Source: Rickettsiales bacterium
Lineage (GTDB): Bacteria > Bacteroidota > Bacteroidia > Cytophagales > Cyclobacteriaceae
Assembly: GCA_002729235.1 (NCBI GenBank)
Contig: PBTY01000078.1
Coordinates: forward strand, 3,376-54,994
DNA: 51,619 bases
Direction: 5' to 3'
Part shown: piece by piece, positions 7,657 through 15,575 of the stretch
How positions within the stretch are numbered: position 1 is the first letter of the stretch
Layout: each line of letters opens with the position of its first letter
The notes under the pieces: model-generated
Told to the model about the DNA's origin: nothing
The model's database searches: none
What the model saw: only the letters and a program-made list of their open reading frames with translations
Made by a program: the position numbers and the translations under genes

Positions 7657-8240
7657 ACAGCAAGGCAAATCTGTTGCCCTATGATGGTGTAGTTAATTAT
7701 CATGGGAAGATCTTTGATCGTCAAGAAGCAGACCAACTATTTGAACGTTTACTAAGTGACATTGCATGGGAGCGGGATGTGGCTATCATCTTTGGTAAGC
7801 GAATAGAAACCAAGCGAAAAGTAGCCTGGTATGGCGATTTGCCATTTGAATATACCTACTCCAATAATACCAAAACCGCGCTGCCGTGGACAGATGAACT
7901 TCTGTTTCTGAAAGACAAGGCAGAAGTAGTGACTAATGAAACATACAATTCTTGTTTGCTGAATCTGTATCATGACGGTTCAGAAGGTATGGCCTGGCAT
8001 AGGGATGAAGAGGACGACTTGAAAAAGGATGGAGCCATTGCCTCGATCACGTTAGGAGCGGAGCGTAAGTTTGCTTTTAAGCACCGTCAAACCAAAGAAA
8101 CAGTTTCTACTTTTCTAGAACATGGATCTTTGCTTGTCATGAAAGGTACCACACAAACGCACTGGCTCCATCGTTTGCCACCAACAAAAAAGGTCCACTC
8201 TCCAAGAGTGAACCTTACATTTCGAACTATAGTTGAGTAG
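7632..8240 (+). CDS. alkB: AlkB-type alpha-ketoglutarate-dependent DNA/RNA dealkylase
   Basis: A 202-residue Fe(II)/2-oxoglutarate dioxygenase that oxidatively removes methyl groups from 1-methyladenine and 3-methylcytosine. The double-stranded beta-helix core carries the iron ligands His123 and Asp125 (GMAWHRDEE) and His180 (THWLHRL), and the 2-oxoglutarate-binding arginines Arg192 and Arg198 (SPRVNLTFRTI). Length and order agree with the AlkB group found in Bacteroidota, which is like ALKBH2/3 in lacking long insertions. It is the third gene of the alkylation-repair operon. Its last 60 bases also hold a terminator for the convergent GH64 gene, which ends only 3 bases away. Confidence 0.93.
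   Translation: MELFNREVNSKANLLPYDGVVNYHGKIFDRQEADQLFERLLSDIAWERDVAIIFGKRIETKRKVAWYGDLPFEYTYSNNTKTALPWTDELLFLKDKAEVVTNETYNSCLLNLYHDGSEGMAWHRDEEDDLKKDGAIASITLGAERKFAFKHRQTKETVSTFLEHGSLLVMKGTTQTHWLHRLPPTKKVHSPRVNLTFRTIVE
8185..8215 (-). terminator. Minus-strand terminator embedded in the alkB coding end
   Basis: Read on the minus strand, AGGTTCACTCT (8215-8205) pairs with AGAGTGGACCT (8201-8191) around a 3-base loop, with one G-U pair, and is followed by TTTTTT. It sits about 30 bases past the GH64 stop codon and inside the alkB reading frame, so the alkB codons for KKVHSPRVNL double as the hairpin. Confidence 0.75.
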
Positions 8241-8243
8241 CTT

Positions 8244-10394
8244 CTATTGCTTAATAATTCGAAGTACTTCTTGCTTTTTACTAGTGGTTACTCTGAAGAA
8301 ATAGTGACCATTTTCAAGGTAAGACATATCTATTTTAGCCGTTTTAGGATCGGTAATTTGATGTAAACTTCTACCTGAAATATCCAAAACCTCAATTGTG
8401 TGAATAATCTCATCAGTCGATGTTTTGATATAGATATGATCGGTGGTAGGATTAGGGTATACGCGAAGACTATTATCCAGCTCAACCTCATCAGTAATAG
8501 AAGCTACTCTTGCTCCTGATCCACTTGACAGTTTCAACCAGTTGATGTTCCATCCACCAGCAAGAGCTTTGATGGCTATTTGTTGTTGACCTGCATCCAA
8601 AGTAACACTATGAGAAATAGTGGTCCAGTTCTGCCAGCCACCCGTAGAAGGTATATTTAATGAACCGTAAACTGGACTCCCCCCAGCTTTTTCTAGTTGC
8701 AAACTTCCACCTCCGCTTTGACTAGCTACTCGATACTCTACCGTATATTGTCCTGAGCTTGGGACGTTTACATCCCAGACCATCCAGTCATTGGCATCTA
8801 TCCAGCCTACATTTAAACCACCTTCTGTGCATGCCTCAGTTTGTACGCCAGACATGATGGCCCAGTCTTCCGCTTCAATTTGCTGAGACCATCCGCCAAC
8901 TGCGGATACTACAAGAGAACTAACATCATCGTTGAATCCATCGTCCACCAGACAAGCGTCATCTCCAGATTTGGTTAGTGTGTTACCTGTGAAGTTGTCG
9001 TGCTGATACATAGTCACTTGAAATCCACTCTGTACTTTAATTGATGAAATATCATCATTGACTACACCTAGTGATTGTAGCTGACTAAGTGTATAAGAAC
9101 CCGGATTCAATGATGCAGAATAACCTCCATAATTGCAATGCTGGTAAATGGTGGCCACTCCTCCCGAAGACCCTCCTGGATACCCTCCAATGGTGATATT
9201 AATGTTGGTAGGACTTGGAGTATGGATGGTTGCGCTCTGGTTAAATACGTCATCAAAAGAGAAGGCATAGGTTTGGCTCTCATTAGAAATATCCGATCGG
9301 TGCCAAAATTTAGCATACCAGTTATAAGGCCAGGTTTGGTAATAATTTGATGCAATACTGAAGTCTTGTAGGACACCGGATCCCACATTTAAGTCGATCG
9401 CATGCCTATTGATAGCAGCTGCAATTTGAGCCTGTACTACGAGATCCCATTGAGCACCCTGAGCCATCACACCACTGGCCTCCATGGCCATTTCAGTAGT
9501 AGGTTTACCTGGAATAGTCGCCACTTGTCCATCACCATCTCTGGTGAAAACAAAATTGTTGCCTGATACACTTCCTCGCCACACACCAGCATCTCCAGAA
9601 TTGAAAACAAGTTGCTGTGAGCTGTATTTGGACCAGATTTGATCTATATAACCTTGTATAAGACTTTGTGGAAAAGTAGATGATTTGGTGGGGAAGTGGA
9701 TAGTTGTTGTGTTTTGGTCCAACAACCCTTGAAACTCAGAAGGAGCCGTATTTTGCCATTCACTGAGTATTTGTTGATGTGTTTTCAATTCTCCTACTTT
9801 TTTGAAGAAACCATTACCCCAAACTTCTATTCCCATGGGGTATTGGTATGAGTCAACGCGGGTGGTATTAATCCACAATCCTAGGTTGTTATAGGTCAAT
9901 TCTGCAATCTCAAACTTGATTCCCTGATTAGGGTCAGTAGGGTTTTCCAGGTTAGGAGCCGAGTAGCCACTTGGAGCACCTGAATAGCCAAAGAAGTACA
10001 GGTACAATTGGCTTTCGAATGCAAAGAAGATTCGACAACCTGAGATTTGAGGAATATTGACCGTGTTGCCTGGTATATCGCTCAGTTTACGAAAGCAATT
10101 AGCATAGAGTCCATTGGTTCCAGGTCCCTGATTACCTCCAATGACTGGTCCCTGTACTGTATTATCTGATTGGCTCATTTGATGGACTTGTCCGTTGGTG
10201 GGATCCACCCAAACATGACCACCAGTGATCCCGACAATGGCTACATAGATCTGATCATCTGAGTAATCTGAATTGTTAGTGATTTGATAGGGTAGTGTTT
10301 GGGCATTCAAACCAAGAGTGGTAAGAAAAATAAGGCAATAAAGTGCCATTTTCATGGTTTTCGACCATGAATTCATCATGAGTTGAGTTTTCAT
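8244..10394 (-). CDS. Secreted GH64 beta-1,3-glucanase with crystallin-type module, CBM6 and T9SS sorting domain
   Basis: A 716-residue multidomain enzyme. A signal peptide is near residues 14-32 (MKMALYCLIFLTTLGLNAQ), then a glycoside hydrolase family 64 domain at about 34-405. The segment KFEIAELTY…TRVDSYQYPMGIE (160-190) matches the family's catalytic Glu/Asp region. Next come a beta/gamma-crystallin-like module (413-497, YQHCNYGGYS…DDISS), a CBM6 carbohydrate-binding module (503-624, IEAEDWA…IDANDWMVWDV…GGWNINWLKL) and a type IX secretion C-terminal domain (643-716, VYPNPTTDHIYI). GH64 enzymes release laminaripentaose from beta-1,3-glucan. Three in-frame ATGs fall within the first 15 codons; 10394 is the first. 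Same strand and same tail modules as the GH16 gene upstream. Confidence 0.88.
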   Translation of the reverse strand: MKTQLMMNSWSKTMKMALYCLIFLTTLGLNAQTLPYQITNNSDYSDDQIYVAIVGITGGHVWVDPTNGQVHQMSQSDNTVQGPVIGGNQGPGTNGLYANCFRKLSDIPGNTVNIPQISGCRIFFAFESQLYLYFFGYSGAPSGYSAPNLENPTDPNQGIKFEIAELTYNNLGLWINTTRVDSYQYPMGIEVWGNGFFKKVGELKTHQQILSEWQNTAPSEFQGLLDQNTTTIHFPTKSSTFPQSLIQGYIDQIWSKYSSQQLVFNSGDAGVWRGSVSGNNFVFTRDGDGQVATIPGKPTTEMAMEASGVMAQGAQWDLVVQAQIAAAINRHAIDLNVGSGVLQDFSIASNYYQTWPYNWYAKFWHRSDISNESQTYAFSFDDVFNQSATIHTPSPTNINITIGGYPGGSSGGVATIYQHCNYGGYSASLNPGSYTLSQLQSLGVVNDDISSIKVQSGFQVTMYQHDNFTGNTLTKSGDDACLVDDGFNDDVSSLVVSAVGGWSQQIEAEDWAIMSGVQTEACTEGGLNVGWIDANDWMVWDVNVPSSGQYTVEYRVASQSGGGSLQLEKAGGSPVYGSLNIPSTGGWQNWTTISHSVTLDAGQQQIAIKALAGGWNINWLKLSSGSGARVASITDEVELDNSLRVYPNPTTDHIYIKTSTDEIIHTIEVLDISGRSLHQITDPKTAKIDMSYLENGHYFFRVTTSKKQEVLRIIKQ
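8523..9158 (-). repeat. Duplicated crystallin+CBM6 cassette, copy 1
   Basis: This coding segment (GH64 residues 413-624) is highly similar at protein and DNA level to 10829-11461 in the GH16 gene. For example, a run around 8770-8810 matches 11073-11113 with few changes. It indicates duplication or gene conversion of the accessory modules between neighbouring enzymes. Confidence 0.85.
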
Positions 10395-10418
10395 AAGTAT
10401 TGAGTTTGAATTAGTAAT

Positions 10419-10548
10419 GAGGCTGTTTCAAAAGTCTTCGCCTATGGTCATTCTGAATTCAATTCAGAATCTAATAGTGGGTTATTGCAACATTAAAGAT
10501 CCTGAAACAAGTTCAGGATGACTTAATTATTGCTTTTGAGACAGCCTC
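10419..10548. repeat. 130-bp palindromic element, MITE- or REP-like
   Basis: The terminal arms GAGGCTGTTTCAAAAG (10419-10434) and CTTTTGAGACAGCCTC (10533-10548) are inverted repeats with 15 of 16 matches. Inside are two partly palindromic units, 10447-10471 and 10498-10522, which are also inverted copies of each other (GTCATyCTGAA…TTCAGrATC). The element fills the gap between the two glucanase genes. It has no coding capacity, and on the minus strand it could fold into a strong hairpin just after the GH16 stop. Confidence 0.75.
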
Positions 10549-10555
10549 GTTTTGG

Positions 10556-12271
10556 TTATTTCTTAATGAATGAGATGGTTTTACCTGTAGATGCAATTCG
10601 GATCAGGTACATACCTGGTTGCAAGTTGGATACATCTATTTTTGAATCGACCTCACTGACTGTGCCACTGATCATTTCTCTACCTCCCAGATCCACGATA
10701 GAAAAGCCACTTTCTAAACCAAGTCCTTTCAAATTAAGGTAAGTAGTCGTCGGGTTTGGATAAACAGTTAGCGATTCTGGTTCTATGTCTTCAATAGACG
10801 ATGAAGAGATTCTTGCTGCTGATCCACTACTAATTTCGATCCAGTTGAGATTCCATCCACCTGAAAGCGCTTTGATGGCAATTTGTTGCTGTCCAGCATT
10901 TAGGTTTACCGAATGAGAAATAGTGGTCCAGTTTTGCCATCCTCCGGTTGATGGTACACTAAGTGCTCCATAAACTGGGCTTCCTCCAGCATTTTCTAGT
11001 TGTAGATTTCCACCACCAGAGGCACTAGCAACACGATACTGGACGGTGTATTGTCCGGTAGATGGCACAGTCACATCCCAGACCATCCAATCATTGGCAT
11101 CTATCCAGCCTACGTTCTGGCCACCTTCCGAACAGGATTCCGTTTGTATACCAGCCATCAAGGCATAGTTTTCTGCCTCGATTTGTTGGGACCAGCTACT
11201 GCCTGTAGATATCACTAATGAGCTGATGTCATCATTAAAGCCATCATCAACCAAACAGGCATCATCACCATATTTGGTAATTACATTTCCATTGAAATTA
11301 TCATGCTGGTACATAGTGACTTGGTAACCGCTTTGGATTTTCAAAGATGAAATATCGTCATTAGATACACCCAGTGCTTGTAGTTGACCAAGGTTGTAGC
11401 TTCCTGGATTCAAACTCACGGCATATCCACCATAGTTACAATGCTGATACAGAGTTACAGGAGCAGCGGAGTTGGAACCAGCTTCATAAACACGAACATA
11501 ATCCACTCGCATCTCTGCTGGCATGGCTCCATTGTTGATGTTAAACCCAGGCCAGTTACCACCAATCGCCATATTGAGGATGATGAAGAAATTGTTGTGG
11601 AATTCAGAAGTTCCGTTGATACCTCCTGCAATATTCACTTCATGATATTGATTGCCATCCAGAAACCATCGAATATTCTGGTCATTCCATTCAATGGAAT
11701 ACACATGGAATTGGGTGACATCAACACCCGTGTAGCCTCCGTAGTTGGCATAGTTGCCATTATTATCCTGCCAATGAATAGTGCCATGTGTGGCTTGCTC
11801 GGTATTGACATGTTCCATGATATCAATCTCACCACACGCAGGCCATCCAACTGAGGTGATGTTGTCCCCAAGCATCCAGAAGGCTGGCCAAACACCAGAG
11901 AAGGAAGGCATGGATATTCTGGCTTCTATTTTGCCGTACTTCCATGATTTTGGGCCCTGGGTTTTCATTCGAGCTGATGTATAGTTCATCCCACCAAAGT
12001 TCTCTTGGCGTGCCGTTATAACCAGATGGCCATTGTTAATGGTTGCATTTTGGCTTCTGTAGTATTGCAGTTCATTATTGCCCCAGCCTCCAGCGCCGGT
12101 TTCAAATATCCAGTCAGGGCCAATACTGCCATTAAATTCATCCTGCCAGACTATATTCCATTGTCCGTAAGTGAAATGTAGTGTTGTGGAGAGTAGAATG
12201 ATCAGGGAGTATTTGATCATCTCTTTCATAGTAGAGTAATTCATCATAATTGGAGTTTTAATGTGGTGCAA
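10556..12271 (-). CDS. Secreted GH16 beta-1,3(4)-glucanase (laminarinase) with crystallin-type module, CBM6 and T9SS domain
   Basis: A 571-residue enzyme. A signal peptide ends near residue 36 (…STTLHFTYGQ), and a GH16 jelly-roll domain spans about 38-263. The catalytic signature GEIDIMEH is at 147-154, with nucleophile Glu148 and acid/base Glu153, and the conserved WPAFWMLG lies upstream. Then come the crystallin-like module (271-354), CBM6 (360-481) and a T9SS sorting domain (500-571, TVYPNPTTTYLNL…GMYLIRI). It should cut laminarin or mixed-linkage glucans at the cell surface or outside, giving oligosaccharides that GH64 could share. The first of several early ATGs (12271, also codons 9, 10, 15) is used; the exact start is uncertain. 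GH16 and GH64 probably form one minus-strand unit. Confidence 0.92.
   Translation of the reverse strand: MHHIKTPIMMNYSTMKEMIKYSLIILLSTTLHFTYGQWNIVWQDEFNGSIGPDWIFETGAGGWGNNELQYYRSQNATINNGHLVITARQENFGGMNYTSARMKTQGPKSWKYGKIEARISMPSFSGVWPAFWMLGDNITSVGWPACGEIDIMEHVNTEQATHGTIHWQDNNGNYANYGGYTGVDVTQFHVYSIEWNDQNIRWFLDGNQYHEVNIAGGINGTSEFHNNFFIILNMAIGGNWPGFNINNGAMPAEMRVDYVRVYEAGSNSAAPVTLYQHCNYGGYAVSLNPGSYNLGQLQALGVSNDDISSLKIQSGYQVTMYQHDNFNGNVITKYGDDACLVDDGFNDDISSLVISTGSSWSQQIEAENYALMAGIQTESCSEGGQNVGWIDANDWMVWDVTVPSTGQYTVQYRVASASGGGNLQLENAGGSPVYGALSVPSTGGWQNWTTISHSVNLNAGQQQIAIKALSGGWNLNWIEISSGSAARISSSSIEDIEPESLTVYPNPTTTYLNLKGLGLESGFSIVDLGGREMISGTVSEVDSKIDVSNLQPGMYLIRIASTGKTISFIKK
10829..11461 (-). repeat. 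Duplicated crystallin+CBM6 cassette, copy 2
   Basis: GH16 residues 271-481, the partner of 8523-9158. Both encode the same runs, such as GWIDANDWMVWDV and STGGWQNWTTISHSV. Confidence 0.85.
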
Positions 12272-12399
12272 TCATTAATGGCGTGTAGAGCTTCTGATAG
12301 GGTGGATTGTAATAATTGCACTTTATTTATTTCATGGGCATTTCATTTAGTGTGTTTAAAAAATACAAATGGTTCGTTAAAATTATCTTAATATAACGT

Positions 12400-12460
12400 T
12401 GTGTGGTAATAAGTGACTACTTCAATAATACACCACACACTACATCATTTATACATCATT
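12400..12460. promoter_or_regulatory. Inverted and direct repeats in the glucanase/kinase divergent promoter region
   Basis: TGTGTGGT (12400-12407) and ACCACACA (12432-12439) form a perfect inverted repeat with a 24-base spacer. Directly after it, TACATCATT occurs twice (12441-12449 and 12452-12460), 11 bases apart, which is about one helical turn. This looks like protein-binding sites shared by the divergent GH16 and kinase genes. The binding protein is unknown. Confidence 0.4.
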
Positions 12461-12533
12461 AAGCTTTTAGGATAACTGATTCATTTATTTGGTTGAATGC
12501 TCTATCTTTCACGGAGAACACATCTTCAACCAT

Positions 12534-15113
12534 ATGGAAATAACTCTTAAGGATGGATCAGGCTGGTCCAATTGGAAGGAATCATTCCCAAATAAGTTGG
12601 TTGATGAAGTATTGATTGTCTTCAATCTTGAATCCGATCGACTAGAATCCATTAATGATTATTGTTTGCAAGAAAAGATCCAATCTGAGGCGGTTCATAC
12701 AGATTGTAGTCTGACCGCTGGAGTCATTTATTTGATATCTGAGTCTTTAGTTTTTAATTGCAACGGTTCAAGAATTCATATACAGCATAATCAACTTGAA
12801 ATAGAATTGATGGAGCTTATGCTTGTGAATTATCCTCAGGGATCCATTAGTTTAATGGATGATCGATTCTATATTGTTTATACCTCAGGTATGGGTTATG
12901 ATGATCATGGACTAGACCCAAAATCTGTCAATGGGTTGAATATTAAACAGCTATGGTTGCCGGAGACCTATAATGAATTTATTGACTCGCTGGAGAGGAT
13001 AAAGTCTGGATTGGTTTGGGAATTTGAGTCTTATTATGAGGATCGAGATTATCTAACCAGCGTAAGTTACATTTCCAATGGCACTTCTCAATACTATCTT
13101 TTAAAATCCAAGGATATTACTGAAAGGCGTAAGAGCGATATCGCTTTATTGGAAAGTGAGCAACGCTATCGTTATTTTTTGGATCAGTCGCATGAGGTGA
13201 TTTGCACTCATGATGCACGCGGTAATTATAAATTAATATCTCCGGCTATCAAACAACTGCTTGGTTATGAACCAGAAGAAATGATTGGGAAACATCCTTA
13301 TGATTTCACACATCCAGACGACAAACTCATTCTGAGAGAATCTGCCTGGACTAAAATGATGCGAGGAGAGCAACCAGAGAATATTCAGTATCGGGCAATC
13401 AAAAAAGATGGTACTGTGATATGGGTTGATTCTTATGCCGAAGTTGTAACGGATTCAAAAGGAGAGGTAATCTCTCTTACTACAGCTTCACGGGATATTA
13501 CAGATCTCAAGCATATAGAGATCGAGCTTAGGAATAGTGAAAAGCGGTTTAGAGGAATCGCAGATAATTTACCAGGGGTAATTTATCTCTGCTTAAATGA
13601 TGAATCATACAGTATGATTTACCTCAATGATGAGGTTAAGCGTCTTACTGGTTATCCGAAGGAAAAGTTTATTGCAGGTGAAATAAGCTTTGTAGACCTA
13701 TATCATCCTGAGGATTCTCCTCAGATCATCAGTAAAGTAGATGACGCATTGGCAAATCAGGAACCCTTTCATATTACTTATCGATTGAGAAATGTCAAAA
13801 CGGACAATTGGGTATGGGTAGAAGAGTATGGTCAGGGTATTTATGAAGATGGTCAATTGATTTCTTTGGAAGGAGTCTTGTTAGATATTACCAGTAAACT
13901 GGAGGATCAATTGAGATTAGAGCAGAGCCAGGCTAATCTGAAAGCTATTTTTGATTCTACCCAATCCATCATTGGGCTGTATGATACGGATAATCGGTTG
14001 GTGGAATTCAATCATTCTTTTTATAACTATATTCTTGCCACGGATGGAATAGAGCTAAAAAAAGGAATGCACATTAAGGAGTTCATTACTAAGGAACGAA
14101 TTGATGAGTATGTTGATTATCATAAACGTGTATTGAAGGGTGAGAAACTTAAGGTGACCTCAGAATATCCCACGCCATACGGGCCAATACATCTATTGAG
14201 TGGATTGAATCCGATATATACCAAAGGTGAAATCTCTGGTGTGTCTTTGTTCGTGGAAGATATTACAGAGTTAAAAGTTTCTCAGAGGAAGCTGGAGGAA
14301 TATGCAGAAGGATTAGAAATACTCGTTAAGGAGCGCACTAAGGAATTGGAAACAAGCAATGCGGATTTAGTTCGGAGCAATGAACAATTGGAATCCGCTC
14401 TCACTGAACTTCAATCAACTCAGGATCAATTGATTCAATCAGAAAAAATGGCATCACTGGGGGTGCTTTCAGCTGGAATAGCTCATGAGATCAATAATCC
14501 AATGAACTTTGTGAAAAATGGAACTGCTGCATTGTTTAAAAGAATAAAAGAACTTTCAGGCTATGACAATGAGGAGATGCAGCCATATGTAGAGCTTATT
14601 GAGGGAGGAGTAGAGCGAGTTAGCAAGATCATCAATAGTTTAAGTCATTTCAGCCGTCAGGTTAAAACTATGGATGAGCGATGCGATCTGTCTACAATTA
14701 TTGATAATTGTTTGTTGATTTTGCAGGCACGACTAATCGACCGTGTGAAGGTTGTAAAGTCTATTGATCCAGAATGCGTGGTGATTGGTAATGAAGGAAA
14801 GTTACATCAGGCTTTGTTGAATCTGCTTTCTAACGCCGAACAAGCAATACATGGTCAGGGGACCATTAAAATTACCGGTAAATCTCTAGGAACATTGTCA
14901 GAATTAGTCATTGAGGATACAGGTGAGGGAATTACAAAAGAGAATCTGTTGAAAATTGGAGATCCTTTTTTTACCACAAAACCTCCAGGAATCGGTACTG
15001 GCCTCGGTTTATTTATCACTTACTCCATAATTGAAGAGCATCAAGGTAAAATAGAGGTATCTTCAATTGTAAAAAACGGAACAAAAATTAGGATTGAATT
15101 ACCAAATTTGTAG
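12534..15113 (+). CDS. Multi-PAS sensor histidine kinase
   Basis: An 859-residue soluble kinase; no membrane helix is visible. After an N-terminal region of unknown type come four PAS-like modules (roughly 105-205, 215-330, 335-455, 460-590, several ending in the DIT motif, e.g. [24 protein letters not shown]). A coiled coil follows (about 595-640), then a HisKA domain with phospho-acceptor His651 ([12 protein letters not shown]) and an HATPase with N box [17 protein letters not shown]1 EDTGEGI and G2 GTGLGLFI. This layout is typical of NtrB-like kinases sensing small ligands or redox in the cytoplasm. ATG 12534 is preferred to TTG 12489. The response regulator gene starts 13 bases after the stop. 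Confidence 0.9.
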   Translation: MEITLKDGSGWSNWKESFPNKLVDEVLIVFNLESDRLESINDYCLQEKIQSEAVHTDCSLTAGVIYLISESLVFNCNGSRIHIQHNQLEIELMELMLVNYPQGSISLMDDRFYIVYTSGMGYDDHGLDPKSVNGLNIKQLWLPETYNEFIDSLERIKSGLVWEFESYYEDRDYLTSVSYISNGTSQYYLLKSKDITERRKSDIALLESEQRYRYFLDQSHEVICTHDARGNYKLISPAIKQLLGYEPEEMIGKHPYDFTHPDDKLILRESAWTKMMRGEQPENIQYRAIKKDGTVIWVDSYAEVVTDSKGEVISLTTASRDITDLKHIEIELRNSEKRFRGIADNLPGVIYLCLNDESYSMIYLNDEVKRLTGYPKEKFIAGEISFVDLYHPEDSPQIISKVDDALANQEPFHITYRLRNVKTDNWVWVEEYGQGIYEDGQLISLEGVLLDITSKLEDQLRLEQSQANLKAIFDSTQSIIGLYDTDNRLVEFNHSFYNYILATDGIELKKGMHIKEFITKERIDEYVDYHKRVLKGEKLKVTSEYPTPYGPIHLLSGLNPIYTKGEISGVSLFVEDITELKVSQRKLEEYAEGLEILVKERTKELETSNADLVRSNEQLESALTELQSTQDQLIQSEKMASLGVLSAGIAHEINNPMNFVKNGTAALFKRIKELSGYDNEEMQPYVELIEGGVERVSKIINSLSHFSRQVKTMDERCDLSTIIDNCLLILQARLIDRVKVVKSIDPECVVIGNEGKLHQALLNLLSNAEQAIHGQGTIKITGKSLGTLSELVIEDTGEGITKENLLKIGDPFFTTKPPGIGTGLGLFITYSIIEEHQGKIEVSSIVKNGTKIRIELPNL

Positions 15114-15126
15114 CTTTATAGATAGA

Positions 15127-15519
15127 ATGATTCAGCATCCGGAAATAACAGTGCTTTATGTTGATGACGAGAAGGATAACCTTTTTGTATTCAAGGCAAA
15201 CTTTAATCGCAAATTTGAAGTAATTACCACTTTGTCCCCTGAGGAAGCCCTCAATGAATTGGACCTTCATCATGATGAGATTATTGTGGTGATTAGTGAC
15301 ATGCGTATGCCAGACATGAACGGAGTTGAATTCATCAAAAAGGCAAAAGCCAAGTACAAGAACATCTTCTACTACATATTAACTGGATATGGACATAACC
15401 AGGAAATAGAAGCTGCCATAGAAGATAAACTGATTGAAAATTACTTCACAAAGCCGTTCGATGCCCTGGAAATTGAGAAGGCCATTCTTGATGTTACAAG
15501 CAGCTTGCGTCGAAATTAA
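15127..15519 (+). CDS. Receiver-only response regulator
   Basis: A 130-residue single receiver domain with acidic pocket Asp13/Asp14 (LYVDDEKDN), phospho-acceptor Asp58 (ISDMRMPDMNG), switch Thr86 (ILTGYG) and Lys109 (FTKPF). There is no output domain. ATG 15127 is chosen because the longer in-frame start at 15094 would overlap the kinase and add a non-receiver tail. As the immediate downstream neighbour it is the likely partner of the four-PAS kinase. Without a DNA-binding domain it must act by protein contact, phosphorelay, or as a phosphate sink. The TonB receptor operon begins 56 bases on. Confidence 0.9.
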   Translation: MIQHPEITVLYVDDEKDNLFVFKANFNRKFEVITTLSPEEALNELDLHHDEIIVVISDMRMPDMNGVEFIKKAKAKYKNIFYYILTGYGHNQEIEAAIEDKLIENYFTKPFDALEIEKAILDVTSSLRRN

Positions 15520-15575
15520 TTAGTGTATTTTATGAGTGGTTATCCCTTGGCCTTAAAAATGCTTAGTTTAGGGTT

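Noticed and set aside
11384-11854. 156-codon plus-strand frame antisense to the GH16 gene
   Set aside because: It mirrors the strongly supported GH16/crystallin coding sequence; no motif of its own.
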